From the NCBI GenBank assembly GCA_012517965.1, contig JAAYTZ010000094.1, positions 1-34,045 of the forward strand: DNA of 34,045 nucleotides, written 5' to 3'. Source of the stretch: Propionibacterium sp. GTDB taxonomy: Bacteria; Actinomycetota; Actinomycetes; Propionibacteriales; Propionibacteriaceae. The position numbers and the translations under genes were made by a program. The notes below the pieces were generated by a model. That model saw nothing but the letters and a program-made list of their open reading frames with translations. It was not told the DNA's origin and ran no database searches. Below, one piece after another: positions 6,289 to 14,205 of this stretch. Position 1 is the first letter of the stretch, and each line of letters begins with the position of its first letter.

Positions 6289-8591
6289 GCCGCGACGATG
6301 ATCGCGGCTGCCTGCGAGCGGCTCGTGGCGCCCAGCTTCTTCAGCACCGATTCCACGTGACCCTCGGCGGTCCGGATCGAGATGGTGAGGGCCGCGGCGA
6401 TGTCCTTGTTGGTCAGGCCGCGGGCGAGGAGGCGGGCGACCTCGGATTCCCGCCCGGTCAGCCGGACGCCGGGCAGCCGCGGGGCGGCCCGGCCGGCGGT
6501 GAGCGCGAGCGCCGCGGCCTCGGCCCGCGCCCACTCCAGCAGCTCGGCGGGATCGCGCGGCGTGACGAAGTGGTACAGCCGGCCCCACTCCTCGTCGCCG
6601 AGCCCCCGCCGGGCGGCGGCCCGGGCCGCCGCCGCATCCCCGGCCATCCCGGGCCCGAACGCCTCGATCGACGTTCCGATCGAGCACCAGAGGGCGTCGG
6701 CCGCCCCCTGGAAGCGGGCGGTCCGGACGTGGTCGCCGGCTGCGGCCGCGACGCAGGACAGCAGCAGCAGGGTGTGCGCGATGCACACGCCGTCGTGGAA
6801 GTCGTCCTGGATGACGAGGGCGGCGGTGGCCGAGGCCCGAGCGCCGGTCAGATCCCCCTGGTGGTACAACGCCAAGCCGCGCACCCACAGCGCGTAGGCC
6901 TTGCACCAGGTCTCCCCGTTCGCCTCGCTCAGCGCGATGAGCTCGGCTTGAGAGGCCAGCGCGGCGTCGGCGTCCCCCGAATAGAGGCGGCTCAGGCCGA
7001 GTTGGAAGAGCGCGATCTGCCAGTCGGCGACGTCGCCGACCGCCCGGAACGTCGCGATGGCCGCCTCGTAGCGAGCGGCCGCTTCGGCCGGGTGGCCGTG
7101 GAAGAGCAACGACAGCGCGCCCCAGTGGTTGGCCCGGGCCCGGAGCAGCGGGTCGTCCAGCGCCTCGGCGAGCGCCCTGAGTTCGGCGAGGTGGGCGTCG
7201 CCGGCGTCGTGGTCGCCCTGGATGAGCGCCACCCAGGAGGCCACCCAGAGTGCCTCGCCGCGCTCGCTCCCGACCACGTTCGGGGCGGCGAGGACCCGCT
7301 CCAGGCGGTAGCGGCCGTCGGACAGGTAGCGGCCGGTGACCCACTGGTAGCGCAGCAGTGCGGCGAGTTCGGCGGCTCGCGGCTGCTCGTCCGGCAGCGA
7401 CAGCGACCACTCGAGGGCGGCGACGATGTTGGCCCGCTCGGTCCGCATGGCGCGCATCGACCGCGCCTGACGCGGCCCCGGCCAGTGCCGCACCATGTCG
7501 CGCGCCCGTTGGAGGAAGAGGTCGCGGTGACGCCGGTGAAGGTCGTCCCACTCGCCCGCCTGCTGGGCGACACGCGTCCCGTACTCCCGGATCGTGACGA
7601 GCATGCGATAGCGCATGCTGCCGGCCAGGGGCTCCGCCTGCACGATCGACTTCGCGACCAGGTTGTCCAACAGGTCGACGACGAACCGGGGGTCCAAGTC
7701 CCCGAACCCGCACACGGCCTCGGCGGCGGCGAGGTCGCAGCCGTCCATGAAGACGCTGAGCCGGCGCCACAGCCGCTGTTCGTCGGGGGTGCACAGGTCG
7801 AAGCTCCAGTCCACGAGCGCTGTCAGGGTCTGATGGCGACCCACGGCGTCTCGGCCCCCGCGTAGCAGCGAGAACCGCTCGTCGAGGCGGGCCAGCACGT
7901 CGCCGACCGAGAGGGACCGCAGCCGCACGGCAGCGAGCTCGATGGCCAGCGGCATGCCGTCGAGGTGGCGGCACAGCTCGACGATCTCGGCCCGGTTCTC
8001 TCGGGTCACGCTGAGCCGCGCACCGGTCTGTGCGGCCCGCTGGACCAGGAGGCCGACGGCGTCGCTGCTCGCGATCTCCTCGACGTCGGCGTCCGGGTCC
8101 GGGATCTCGAGCGGCGGCACCGTCCTGACCCGTTCGTGCGAGAGGCCGAGTGGGCCGAGCGAGGTGGCCAGGACGTGGACGTTGGGGCAGCCGTCCAGCA
8201 CCGCCAGCACCAGTTCGGCGGCGGCGTCGAGGACGTGCTCGCAGTTGTCGACGATCAACACCATCGTCTTGTCGGCGAGGTGCCGGACGACATGCTCGGT
8301 CGCCGGCCGGGTCGACTGGTCGGACGCCTGGATCGCAGCCGCGGCGCGCCAGGGCACGTCCTCGGGTTCCCGGACGGAGTCGAGGGCGACGAAGGCGACC
8401 CCGTCGGCGAACGAGTCGGCCACCCGCCGGCCCAGTTCGAGCGACAGCCGGGTCTTGCCGATGCCGCCGGGGCCGACGAGGGTGACGAGCCGATGAGTCC
8501 GCACCACGATCTCGATCTGGTCGAGCAGCGCCTCGCGCCCCACGAACGGCGTGAGGGCGGGGCGCGGCACCTGCTTGGTCAGCGGAGCCAT
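6210..8591 (-). CDS. STAND-ATPase/LuxR-type transcriptional regulator
   Basis: 793-residue regulator. Residues 15-330 form a STAND/NB-ARC-like ATPase: FVGRE at 16-20, Walker A GPGGIGKT (40-47), Walker B VLIVDN (111-116) and the downstream GMPLAIELAA segment. Residues 350-690 are an alpha-helical repeat region of TPR type, rich in Ala and Leu. Residues 711-768 are a LuxR helix-turn-helix (LTGRESEVARLLARGLTNKDIA, then RTAEGHVESVLKKLG). The ATG at 8591 is preceded by GGAGGAGGG; upstream codons are not conserved-looking. It diverges from the phenol hydroxylase operon across a 200-bp region, so it is its likely regulator (inference). Ligand unknown. The C-terminal 25 residues are encoded antisense to the SseB-like gene. 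Confidence 0.9.
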   Translation of the reverse strand: MAPLTKQVPRPALTPFVGREALLDQIEIVVRTHRLVTLVGPGGIGKTRLSLELGRRVADSFADGVAFVALDSVREPEDVPWRAAAAIQASDQSTRPATEHVVRHLADKTMVLIVDNCEHVLDAAAELVLAVLDGCPNVHVLATSLGPLGLSHERVRTVPPLEIPDPDADVEEIASSDAVGLLVQRAAQTGARLSVTRENRAEIVELCRHLDGMPLAIELAAVRLRSLSVGDVLARLDERFSLLRGGRDAVGRHQTLTALVDWSFDLCTPDEQRLWRRLSVFMDGCDLAAAEAVCGFGDLDPRFVVDLLDNLVAKSIVQAEPLAGSMRYRMLVTIREYGTRVAQQAGEWDDLHRRHRDLFLQRARDMVRHWPGPRQARSMRAMRTERANIVAALEWSLSLPDEQPRAAELAALLRYQWVTGRYLSDGRYRLERVLAAPNVVGSERGEALWVASWVALIQGDHDAGDAHLAELRALAEALDDPLLRARANHWGALSLLFHGHPAEAAARYEAAIATFRAVGDVADWQIALFQLGLSRLYSGDADAALASQAELIALSEANGETWCKAYALWVRGLALYHQGDLTGARASATAALVIQDDFHDGVCIAHTLLLLSCVAAAAGDHVRTARFQGAADALWCSIGTSIEAFGPGMAGDAAAARAAARRGLGDEEWGRLYHFVTPRDPAELLEWARAEAAALALTAGRAAPRLPGVRLTGRESEVARLLARGLTNKDIAAALTISIRTAEGHVESVLKKLGATSRSQAAAIIVAAQEGDARPPSANQTHPKPPSASSTRR

Positions 8592-8641
8592 CAGCACCCT
8601 CCTCCGGGCGCGGCGAGCCGCCCCATCCGTGTGCTCCCGAC

Positions 8642-8696
8642 GGTACGTAGGGCATCGGGTACGCAACAACGCTCGTTCCGGTGGGGGGTACGTACC
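8642..8696. promoter_or_regulatory. Candidate operator: three GGTACGYA repeats
   Basis: In the 200-bp region between the regulator and the hydroxylase operon, GGTACGTA occurs at 8642 and 8687 and GGTACGCA at 8658. The last copy is part of the perfect palindrome GGTACGTACC (8687-8696). Direct repeats of a short motif are typical of LuxR/MalT-like activator sites. Binding by the adjacent regulator is inferred only. Confidence 0.4.
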
Positions 8697-8791
8697 TCGG
8701 AGGCCCGATTCGCGTAGTTCTACGGGTTCTCGGGGTTCGGTTTCGCGCCTAAGTTCGCAAGTGAACGCACACTCCGACCCAAGGGGACTAC

Positions 8792-9223
8792 ATGACGTTC
8801 TTCATGCACCGGCTCGCGGAGGCCCTGGCGGGCGACGGCCCGGACGAGATCCCGATGCCGGCGATGCGCCCCAGCGCGCCCGAGGCCTTCATCGTGGGCA
8901 GCGACCGGCACGTGGCGTTGCGCTCGTACGTCGAGCAACTCGTGAGCGAGGCCAACGCGGTGATCGTCGACCCCGTCTCGCACCTCACGCTGTTCGACGA
9001 GGTCGGCGGGGACGAACTCGCGTTCACGATCACCTGCAACAGTCACGTCGCGCGGGTGGCGACCCGGTTCGCCGGCGGCCACGCCACGGGCCAGATCATC
9101 AGCGACGACCTCCCCCGCGAGGAGCCCTACGAGTTGTCCGGCCCCGAGGCGCTGCCGGATCTGATCATCCGGCTCTGCCTGGTCGCCGGGCTCCGCAACA
9201 GTTCGTCGCCCCACCTGAGCTAA
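8792..9223 (+). CDS. Unrecognised protein in the dmpK position of the phenol hydroxylase operon
   Basis: 143 residues, first gene of the operon, 31 bases before dmpL. The ATG follows AAGGGGA with a 4-base gap. In pseudomonad operons this position holds DmpK, a roughly 90-residue protein that aids assembly of the oxygenase. I cannot align this protein to DmpK: it is longer and lacks the DmpK IGHPELFVELVLP segment. What can be seen is a short amphipathic start, a middle helix (HVALRSYVEQLVSEANAVI), a beta-rich stretch (SHLTLFDEVGGDELAFTITC and VARVATRFAGG) and a C-terminal helix (EALPDLIIRLCLVAG). There is no signal peptide or membrane segment. A DmpK-like assembly role is an inference from position only. 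Confidence 0.75.
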   Translation: MTFFMHRLAEALAGDGPDEIPMPAMRPSAPEAFIVGSDRHVALRSYVEQLVSEANAVIVDPVSHLTLFDEVGGDELAFTITCNSHVARVATRFAGGHATGQIISDDLPREEPYELSGPEALPDLIIRLCLVAGLRNSSSPHLS

Positions 9224-9254
9224 CACCACCGAGGACCACCGAGAGGAGCACGCC

Positions 9255-10268
9255 ATGCAGTACGAGCTGAAGACGCAGATCATCGAACCCCTGCGTCCCA
9301 CGTTCGATCACCTGGTCGCGCGCTACGGCAACAAGCCGGCCACGCGCTACCAGGAGGGCACGATCGATCTGCAGCCCACCGAGAACTTCCACTACCGGCC
9401 GACCTACAGCCCCGAGTACGAGCTCTACGACCCGAACTACTCCGCGTTCAAGCTGACCGACCCCTACTCGTTCCTCGACCCGCGGCAGTACTACTACACC
9501 CCCTACGTGACCAACCGCGCGCAGATGCACGAGGCGTTCGGCAAGACGCTCGACTACGTCGCCGACCACAACCTCTTCGGGCGCACGCCCGAGGCCTGGA
9601 AGCGGCTCATCGGTGAGATCGTGATCCCGCTGCGTCACTACGAGGCCGGCTGTCAGATGCTGTTCTCGGGCGCGGCGCGCTTCGCCTGGGGCGCCACCAT
9701 CGCCCAGTGCTGCACCTTCGAGGGCTTCGACCGCATCGGCAACGCGCAGCTCATCAGCCGGGTCGGCATCACCCTCGGCGAACAGACCGCGGGCGTGCTG
9801 AACGCGGCGAAGCAGTCGTGGATGGAGGCTCCCGCCTGGCAGCCGCTGCGCCGGTACATCGAAGAGGCGCTCGTGGAGCCCGACTGGGCCGTGGGAGTGG
9901 TGGCCGTCGACCTGGTCGACAAGCTGCTCGACACGCTGATCTACCGGCATCTGGACGAGGAGGCCATCGTCGGCGGCGCCGGCGCCTACAGCCTGCTGGC
10001 CCAGCACGTCGGCACCTGGTACGCCGAGCACCGCAAGTGGCTCGACACCCTGTACAAGGCCTGGCTGGCCGATCCGGAGCTGGCGGGGGCCAACGCCGCC
10101 GCGTTCTCGGCGGCGGTGTCCGCCTGGCTCCCGAAGGCCGCGGACGCCGTCGGTGCGCTCGCCCAGCACGCCGACACGATCGTCGACACCGGGGCGGCCG
10201 CCGGCCTGGAGGCCCGGGTCGCGCAGGTCAAGGCCGAATACGAGGCCCTCGGCCTCACCGTCTCGTGA
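9255..10268 (+). CDS. dmpL: Phenol hydroxylase beta subunit (DmpL/P1 type)
   Basis: 337 residues, the non-catalytic beta subunit of the hydroxylase dimer of (alpha-beta-gamma) heterotrimers in group-1 soluble diiron monooxygenases. It matches the DmpL pattern: KTQIIEPLRPTFDHLVARYG, GNKPATRYQEGTIDL, NFHYRPTYSPEYELYDP, LTDPYSFLDPRQYYYTPYVTNRAQMHEAF, then LRRYIEEALVEPDWA. As in other beta subunits the iron ligands of the alpha chain are absent. Length equals the family norm (about 330). The ATG has GAGAGGAG a few bases upstream. Order beta, coupling protein, alpha, DmpO, reductase is that of dmpLMNOP, not of the methane, propane or alkene monooxygenase operons. Confidence 0.93.
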   Translation: MQYELKTQIIEPLRPTFDHLVARYGNKPATRYQEGTIDLQPTENFHYRPTYSPEYELYDPNYSAFKLTDPYSFLDPRQYYYTPYVTNRAQMHEAFGKTLDYVADHNLFGRTPEAWKRLIGEIVIPLRHYEAGCQMLFSGAARFAWGATIAQCCTFEGFDRIGNAQLISRVGITLGEQTAGVLNAAKQSWMEAPAWQPLRRYIEEALVEPDWAVGVVAVDLVDKLLDTLIYRHLDEEAIVGGAGAYSLLAQHVGTWYAEHRKWLDTLYKAWLADPELAGANAAAFSAAVSAWLPKAADAVGALAQHADTIVDTGAAAGLEARVAQVKAEYEALGLTVS

Positions 10269-10282
10269 GGAAGGAAGGACCC

Positions 10283-10582
10283 ATGGCTATGACCGAGACC
10301 CGTCCTGTCAGTGTCGATCTGCAGGAGAACGAGGAGAACCGCGCCGTCATCGAGGCCATCGAGGCCGACAACGAGGACCTCACGATCCGGCACGTGCCCG
10401 GCCTGGTGAAGCTCCAGGCCCCCGGGCGGCTCGTGATCAAGCGCGAATCTGTTGAGGAGCGGCTCGGCCGCACCTGGGAGACGCACGAGTTCCAGATGGC
10501 GATCGTGACGCTCTCCGGGCACATCACCGAATGGGACGAGGACCAGATCGTCCTCTCGTGGGGCCATCCCGAGCGCGACTGA
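10283..10582 (+). CDS. dmpM: Phenol hydroxylase coupling/effector protein (DmpM/P2 type)
   Basis: 99-residue cofactorless effector protein of the MmoB/DmpM family. It binds the hydroxylase, tunes the diiron site and couples NADH use to substrate hydroxylation. The segments QENEENRAVIEAIEADN, GRLVIKRESVEERLGRTW and FQMAIVTLSGHITEWDEDQIVLSW follow DmpM closely. The ATG at 10283 is preceded by GGAAGGAAGGA; a second Met two codons later is a possible alternative. It lies 14 bases after dmpL and 16 before dmpN, consistent with one operon. Confidence 0.94.
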   Translation: MAMTETRPVSVDLQENEENRAVIEAIEADNEDLTIRHVPGLVKLQAPGRLVIKRESVEERLGRTWETHEFQMAIVTLSGHITEWDEDQIVLSWGHPERD

Positions 10583-10598
10583 GGAAGGACGAACACAC

Positions 10599-12182
10599 AT
10601 GACGACGAACCCGACCAAGCCGGTCAAGAAGCTGTCGATGCAGCAGCGCTACTCCGCGCTCACCCGTGACATCGACTGGACGCCCTCCTACGTGACCGAG
10701 GACCAGCTCTACCCGCACACGACCTACGAGGGCATCAAGATCCACGACTGGAGCAAGTGGGACGACCCGTTCCGGCTCACCGTCGACGCCTACTACCGCT
10801 ACCAGGCGGAAAAGGACAAGCGCCTCTACGCCGTCCTCGACGGCTTCGCCCAGGGCCAGGGCCACCTGACGTTGTCCGACCCGGCCTACCTCAACGCCAT
10901 GAAGATCTTCCTCGGTGGCGTGACCCCCTTGGAGTACCAGGCCAACCGGCACTTCTCGTACCTCGCCCGGCACTTCAACGGGCCGGGCCCGCGCTTCGCC
11001 GCCCAGTGCCAGTCGGTCGACGAGCTCCGGCACGCGCAGACCGAGATCCACACCCTCAGCAACTACAACAAGTACTACTCCGGCATGCACAACTTCGCGA
11101 AGATGCACGACCGGGTGTGGTACCTGTCGGTGCCGAAGTCGTACTTCGACGATGCGCTGTCGGCCGGCCCGTTCGAGTTCCTGATCGCGATCGGCTTCAG
11201 CTTCGAGTACCTGCTGACCAACCTGCTGTTCGTGCCGTTCATGTCCGGCGCTTCGTTCAACGGCGACCTGCCCACGATGACGTTCGGGTTCTCGGCGCAG
11301 TCGGACGAGTCCCGCCACATGACCCTCGGCCTCGAGGCGATCAAGTTCCTGCTCGAGCAGGACGAGGCCAACGTGCCGATCGTCCAGGAGTGGGTCGACA
11401 AGTGGTTCTGGCGCGGGTACCGCGTCACCGCCATCATCGCGATGATGCTCGACTACATGCTGCCGAGGCCGGTGATGAGCTGGAAGGAGTCCTTCGAGCT
11501 CTACTTCGAGCAGCAGATGCTGAACGGGCTGTTCCCCGATCTGGCCTACTACGGCATCCGGCCCCCGAAGGGTGTCGAGCAGGCGATCTGGGAGAAGGAG
11601 CACCTCTCGCACCTCGTCTACCACACCTTCTACCAGTTCAGCCACGCGGCCAACTTGACGACGTCGATCCCGACCAAGGAGCACCAGGCCTGGCTCGCGT
11701 CCGCCTACCCCGACGCCTTCGAGCAGTTCTACAAGCCGAAGTGGGACAAGCTGGAGAAGATGGCGGCCGAGGGCAACCGGTACTTCTACCCCGGCCTGCC
11801 GCAGCTCTGCCAGGTCTGCCAGGTGCCGATGCTCTTCACCGAGCACGGTGACCCGACCAAGCTCTGCCAGCGCCACTCCGAGTTCAAGGGCGAGCACTTC
11901 AACTTCTGCTCCGACCACTGCAAGGAGATCTTCGACCGCGAGCCGGAGAAGTACGTGCAGGCCTGGCTGCCGGTGCACCAGATCTACCTCGGCAACTGCG
12001 GCGGCCCGACGATCCCCGATGTGCTGGCCTGGTACGGCTACGCCGAGGGCGACTCGGGCGAGATGCTCGGCAACGTCGACCACAACAACTGGAAGAAGTG
12101 GCACGCCCAGGTGGATGACTCCGTGGGCGGCCGGGAGTCGGTCGAGGTCGGCGGAGCCGCCGAGGCCGGGAAGGGAGCCTGA
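10599..12182 (+). CDS. dmpN: Phenol hydroxylase alpha subunit, diiron oxygenase (DmpN/P3 type)
   Basis: 527-residue catalytic subunit that activates O2 at a carboxylate-bridged diiron centre to hydroxylate aromatic rings (phenol to catechol in characterised relatives; toluene, benzene and chlorinated ethenes can also be substrates). All six iron ligands are present: Glu112 (PLEYQ), Glu142 and His145 (DELRH), Glu203 (SFEYLL), Glu237 and His240 (SDESRH). The run SVPKSYFDDALSAGPFEFL and the following IGFSFEYLLTNLLFVPFMSG is nearly identical to DmpN. A C-terminal zinc-finger-like YHS region holds Cys404, Cys407, Cys437 and Cys441, as in true phenol hydroxylases. The length matches the family. No frameshift or missing residue is seen, so the enzyme should be functional. 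Exact substrate range cannot be read. Confidence 0.96.
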   Translation: MTTNPTKPVKKLSMQQRYSALTRDIDWTPSYVTEDQLYPHTTYEGIKIHDWSKWDDPFRLTVDAYYRYQAEKDKRLYAVLDGFAQGQGHLTLSDPAYLNAMKIFLGGVTPLEYQANRHFSYLARHFNGPGPRFAAQCQSVDELRHAQTEIHTLSNYNKYYSGMHNFAKMHDRVWYLSVPKSYFDDALSAGPFEFLIAIGFSFEYLLTNLLFVPFMSGASFNGDLPTMTFGFSAQSDESRHMTLGLEAIKFLLEQDEANVPIVQEWVDKWFWRGYRVTAIIAMMLDYMLPRPVMSWKESFELYFEQQMLNGLFPDLAYYGIRPPKGVEQAIWEKEHLSHLVYHTFYQFSHAANLTTSIPTKEHQAWLASAYPDAFEQFYKPKWDKLEKMAAEGNRYFYPGLPQLCQVCQVPMLFTEHGDPTKLCQRHSEFKGEHFNFCSDHCKEIFDREPEKYVQAWLPVHQIYLGNCGGPTIPDVLAWYGYAEGDSGEMLGNVDHNNWKKWHAQVDDSVGGRESVEVGGAAEAGKGA

Positions 12183-12183
12183 C

Positions 12184-12504
12184 ATGATCAAGTCGCTCGG
12201 AACCTACGACTTCCCGTCGAAGTCCCGGCAGGAGCTCTACGGGGACGACATCCTCGTCCACGTCTGGCGCAAGGACAGCATGTTCTTCTGCGCGGCCGCC
12301 ACCTTCCGGGCGCCGAAGGCGATGAAGTGGACGGACTTCGTCGACGGCATGGTGATGCCCCTGATGACCTCGGATCCGGACTTCGACCGGACCAAGGAGC
12401 TGTCCTGGCAGTTGGTCGACGACTCGTTCGTGCCTGACCCGGACAAGTCGCTGGAGGAGAACGGCATCCACCACAAGAACACGATCGCCCTGATCGGAGC
12501 GTGA
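12184..12504 (+). CDS. dmpO: Phenol hydroxylase subunit DmpO/P4 (gamma)
   Basis: 106 residues, the small gamma-type hydroxylase subunit. Conserved DmpO features are GDDILVHVWRKDSMFFCAA, then PDFDRTKELSWQLV and PDPDKSLEENGIHHKN, the last being the most diagnostic. It is slightly shorter than pseudomonad DmpO (about 119 residues). The ATG begins one base after the dmpN stop codon, so expression is probably coupled to the alpha subunit, keeping hydroxylase subunits in balance. Confidence 0.92.
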   Translation: MIKSLGTYDFPSKSRQELYGDDILVHVWRKDSMFFCAAATFRAPKAMKWTDFVDGMVMPLMTSDPDFDRTKELSWQLVDDSFVPDPDKSLEENGIHHKNTIALIGA

Positions 12505-12510
12505 CCGGCA

Positions 12511-13572
12511 ATGGGAGAGACGTACACCATCACCATCGAGCCGCTGGGTCGGGAGGTGAAGTGCGACAGTGACCAGACCATCCTGGACGCCTGCCTGCGG
12601 GCCGGCGTGTGGCTGCCGCACTCCTGCACCCACGGCACCTGCGCGACGTGTAAGTGCGACGTGCTGGATGGCGACGTGGATCAGGGGGCGGCGTCCAGCT
12701 TCGCCCTGATGGACTTCGAGCGGGATGAAGGCAAGACCTTGACGTGCTGCGCCAAGCCGCTGTCGGACGTCACGATCGAGGCCGACCTCGACGTGCCGGA
12801 CGAACTCGAGGTCCACCCCGTCGAGGACTTCGTCGGGACCATCGTCTCTCTCGATGACATCGCCAAGGACACCAAGCGCCTGATCGTCCAGCTGGACCAC
12901 CCGATGCGGTTCAACGCGGGTCAGTACGCCAAGTTCCAGATCCCGGGACACGAGGGGGTCGACCGCACCTGGTCGATCGCCTCGCTTCCGACCGACAACG
13001 ACAGGTTGGAGTTCCAGATCTCCAACGTGCCCGGCGGGATCGGGACCGACGGCTGGCTCTTCTCCAGGGCCAAGCCGGGCGACCAGGTCAAGCTCTCGGG
13101 TCCCTACGGCCAGTTCGTCCTCCGCACGTGGGAGGACAAGCCGATCGTGATGCTCGGGGGCGGCACGGGGGTGGCACCTCTCGCGTCCATGATCAGGCAC
13201 GCGTTGGAGAACGGGATGTACGAGGGGCACATCACCTTGTACGCCGGCGCACGGACGGCGGAGGAACTCTACGACGTCGATGTCTTCCGGGCGCTGGAGG
13301 AGGAGCATCCGGACCAGTTCACCTACCATCCCTGCGTGTCGAGCGCCGAAGTGGAGGGGTACCGGCACGGGTGGGTCAACGACGTCATGAGCCAGGATTT
13401 CGAACGGCTCACCGGCCACCAGGCCTACCTCTGTGGCTCGCCGAGGATGGTGGAGGCGTCGCTGAAGTCCCTGATGGCCAAGCGGCTGTTCCCGCGCGAC
13501 ATCTTCCACGAGGACTTCCTCAACGCGGGCGACAAGGCTGCCGGCGTGGGCTCCCCGCTCATCAAGCGCTGA
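12511..13572 (+). CDS. dmpP: Phenol hydroxylase reductase (DmpP/P5 type)
   Basis: 353-residue NADH oxidoreductase passing electrons to the diiron hydroxylase. The N-terminal plant-type [2Fe-2S] domain has Cys39-x4-Cys44-x2-Cys47 and Cys79 (TLTCC). The FAD-binding domain contains RTWS (151-154, the RxYS motif) and the GPYG segment at 196-199. The NAD-binding domain has LGGGTGVAP (214-222) and the C-terminal YLCGSPRMV. It has the same length as DmpP of Pseudomonas CF600 as I recall it. The ATG is six bases after dmpO with only a weak GGAG upstream. It is the last gene of the operon: a strong hairpin follows at 13575-13627. Confidence 0.95.
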   Translation: MGETYTITIEPLGREVKCDSDQTILDACLRAGVWLPHSCTHGTCATCKCDVLDGDVDQGAASSFALMDFERDEGKTLTCCAKPLSDVTIEADLDVPDELEVHPVEDFVGTIVSLDDIAKDTKRLIVQLDHPMRFNAGQYAKFQIPGHEGVDRTWSIASLPTDNDRLEFQISNVPGGIGTDGWLFSRAKPGDQVKLSGPYGQFVLRTWEDKPIVMLGGGTGVAPLASMIRHALENGMYEGHITLYAGARTAEELYDVDVFRALEEEHPDQFTYHPCVSSAEVEGYRHGWVNDVMSQDFERLTGHQAYLCGSPRMVEASLKSLMAKRLFPRDIFHEDFLNAGDKAAGVGSPLIKR

Positions 13573-13574
13573 CA

Positions 13575-13627
13575 CCCTGACGAAACTCCCCAGCCGGGTC
13601 ACCGGCTGGGGAGTTCGCGTGTCAGGG
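13575..13627. terminator. Bidirectional terminator at the end of the phenol hydroxylase operon
   Basis: A perfect 14-bp stem (13584-13597 with 13602-13615, loop GTCA) is flanked by a further 7-bp outer stem, CCCTGAC (13575-13581) with GTCAGGG (13621-13627). It begins three bases after dmpP and ends 15 bases before the stop of the convergent membrane-protein gene. There is no T run. Confidence 0.75.
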
Positions 13628-13641
13628 ATCGGCGCGAGCCG

Positions 13642-14205
13642 TCAGACGACGCGCTCCGACCCGGCGGGAACGGCCCGCTTGCCGAGCCACAGCAGCGCCC
13701 AGCCGATGAGTCCGAACATGATCCCGAGGCCCATCACGAAGGCGGCCACACCATAGGCGACAACAGAGGTGAACAGCGAGGCGCGCAGGAACGACGCGTT
13801 CATGGCCGTCGTGCGGAGGGCGATCCACTTGTCGAGGTCGGCCTTGAACTGCGCGAACTCAGGCTTGGCCTGGTTCGCCGCGATGACGGCCGGATCCTTG
13901 GCGTCGAGGTCGATCCCGGCGTTCTTGGCGGCCGCCTTGACCTTGGCCTGCTCGGCGCCGAGGTCGGCGTAGGTCTTGCCCCCGGTGGCCTTCTCGGCGT
14001 GCACCTCGATGACCTGTGCTTCGGCGAAGGCGGAGAACGGCCCGTCGACGAAGTCGCCGGCGAGCATGGGGGAGTCCGCGGAGACGGTGATGTTCTGGGC
14101 GGCGAGGTTGCTGCTGATCATCGCCCAGGTGCCGATCCCGGAGATCAGCAGGACGGCCGCGGCGATCAGCGAGATCAGGCCGGCGACCTTGGGGGGATTG
14201 CGCAT
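13642..14205 (-). CDS. Two-helix membrane protein of the family often misnamed 'aromatic ring-opening dioxygenase LigA'
   Basis: 187 residues. TM1 is about 7-30 ([20 protein letters not shown]), followed by an extracytoplasmic domain of about 110 residues ([26 protein letters not shown], then [10 protein letters not shown]) and TM2 around 148-175 ([20 protein letters not shown]). [15 protein letters not shown] and GGKTYADL are the hallmark of an actinobacterial family that databases often label 'LigA'. No metal ligands or Rossmann elements of ring-cleavage dioxygenases are visible, so I do not accept that name. The start follows AAAGGAA on the minus strand. It converges on dmpP and diverges from infC. 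A CsoR-operator-like palindrome lies 105 bases upstream. Function unknown. Confidence 0.8.
   Translation of the reverse strand: MRNPPKVAGLISLIAAAVLLISGIGTWAMISSNLAAQNITVSADSPMLAGDFVDGPFSAFAEAQVIEVHAEKATGGKTYADLGAEQAKVKAAAKNAGIDLDAKDPAVIAANQAKPEFAQFKADLDKWIALRTTAMNASFLRASLFTSVVAYGVAAFVMGLGIMFGLIGWALLWLGKRAVPAGSERVV

Noticed and set aside
5716-8655. 979-codon minus-strand frame overlapping the LuxR regulator
   Set aside because: Same strand but another frame of the regulator, with an Arg/Pro-rich composition; the regulator frame has the Walker and HTH motifs.
8792-9223. Calling the first operon gene dmpK
   Set aside because: Position fits but length and sequence do not; I could not align the conserved DmpK segment.
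10599-12182. Soluble methane, propane or tetrahydrofuran monooxygenase identity for the alpha subunit
   Set aside because: Gene order (beta, coupling, alpha, DmpO, reductase), the DmpO-type subunit and the C-terminal cysteine zinc region match group-1 phenol hydroxylases instead.
10524-12191. 555-codon minus-strand frame opposite dmpN
   Set aside because: No motif and a low-complexity Val/Leu/Gly/Arg composition, opposite an obvious diiron oxygenase.
13642-14205. Aromatic ring-opening dioxygenase (LigA) as the product name
   Set aside because: The protein is a two-helix membrane protein without extradiol dioxygenase metal ligands; the name appears to be a propagated database error.
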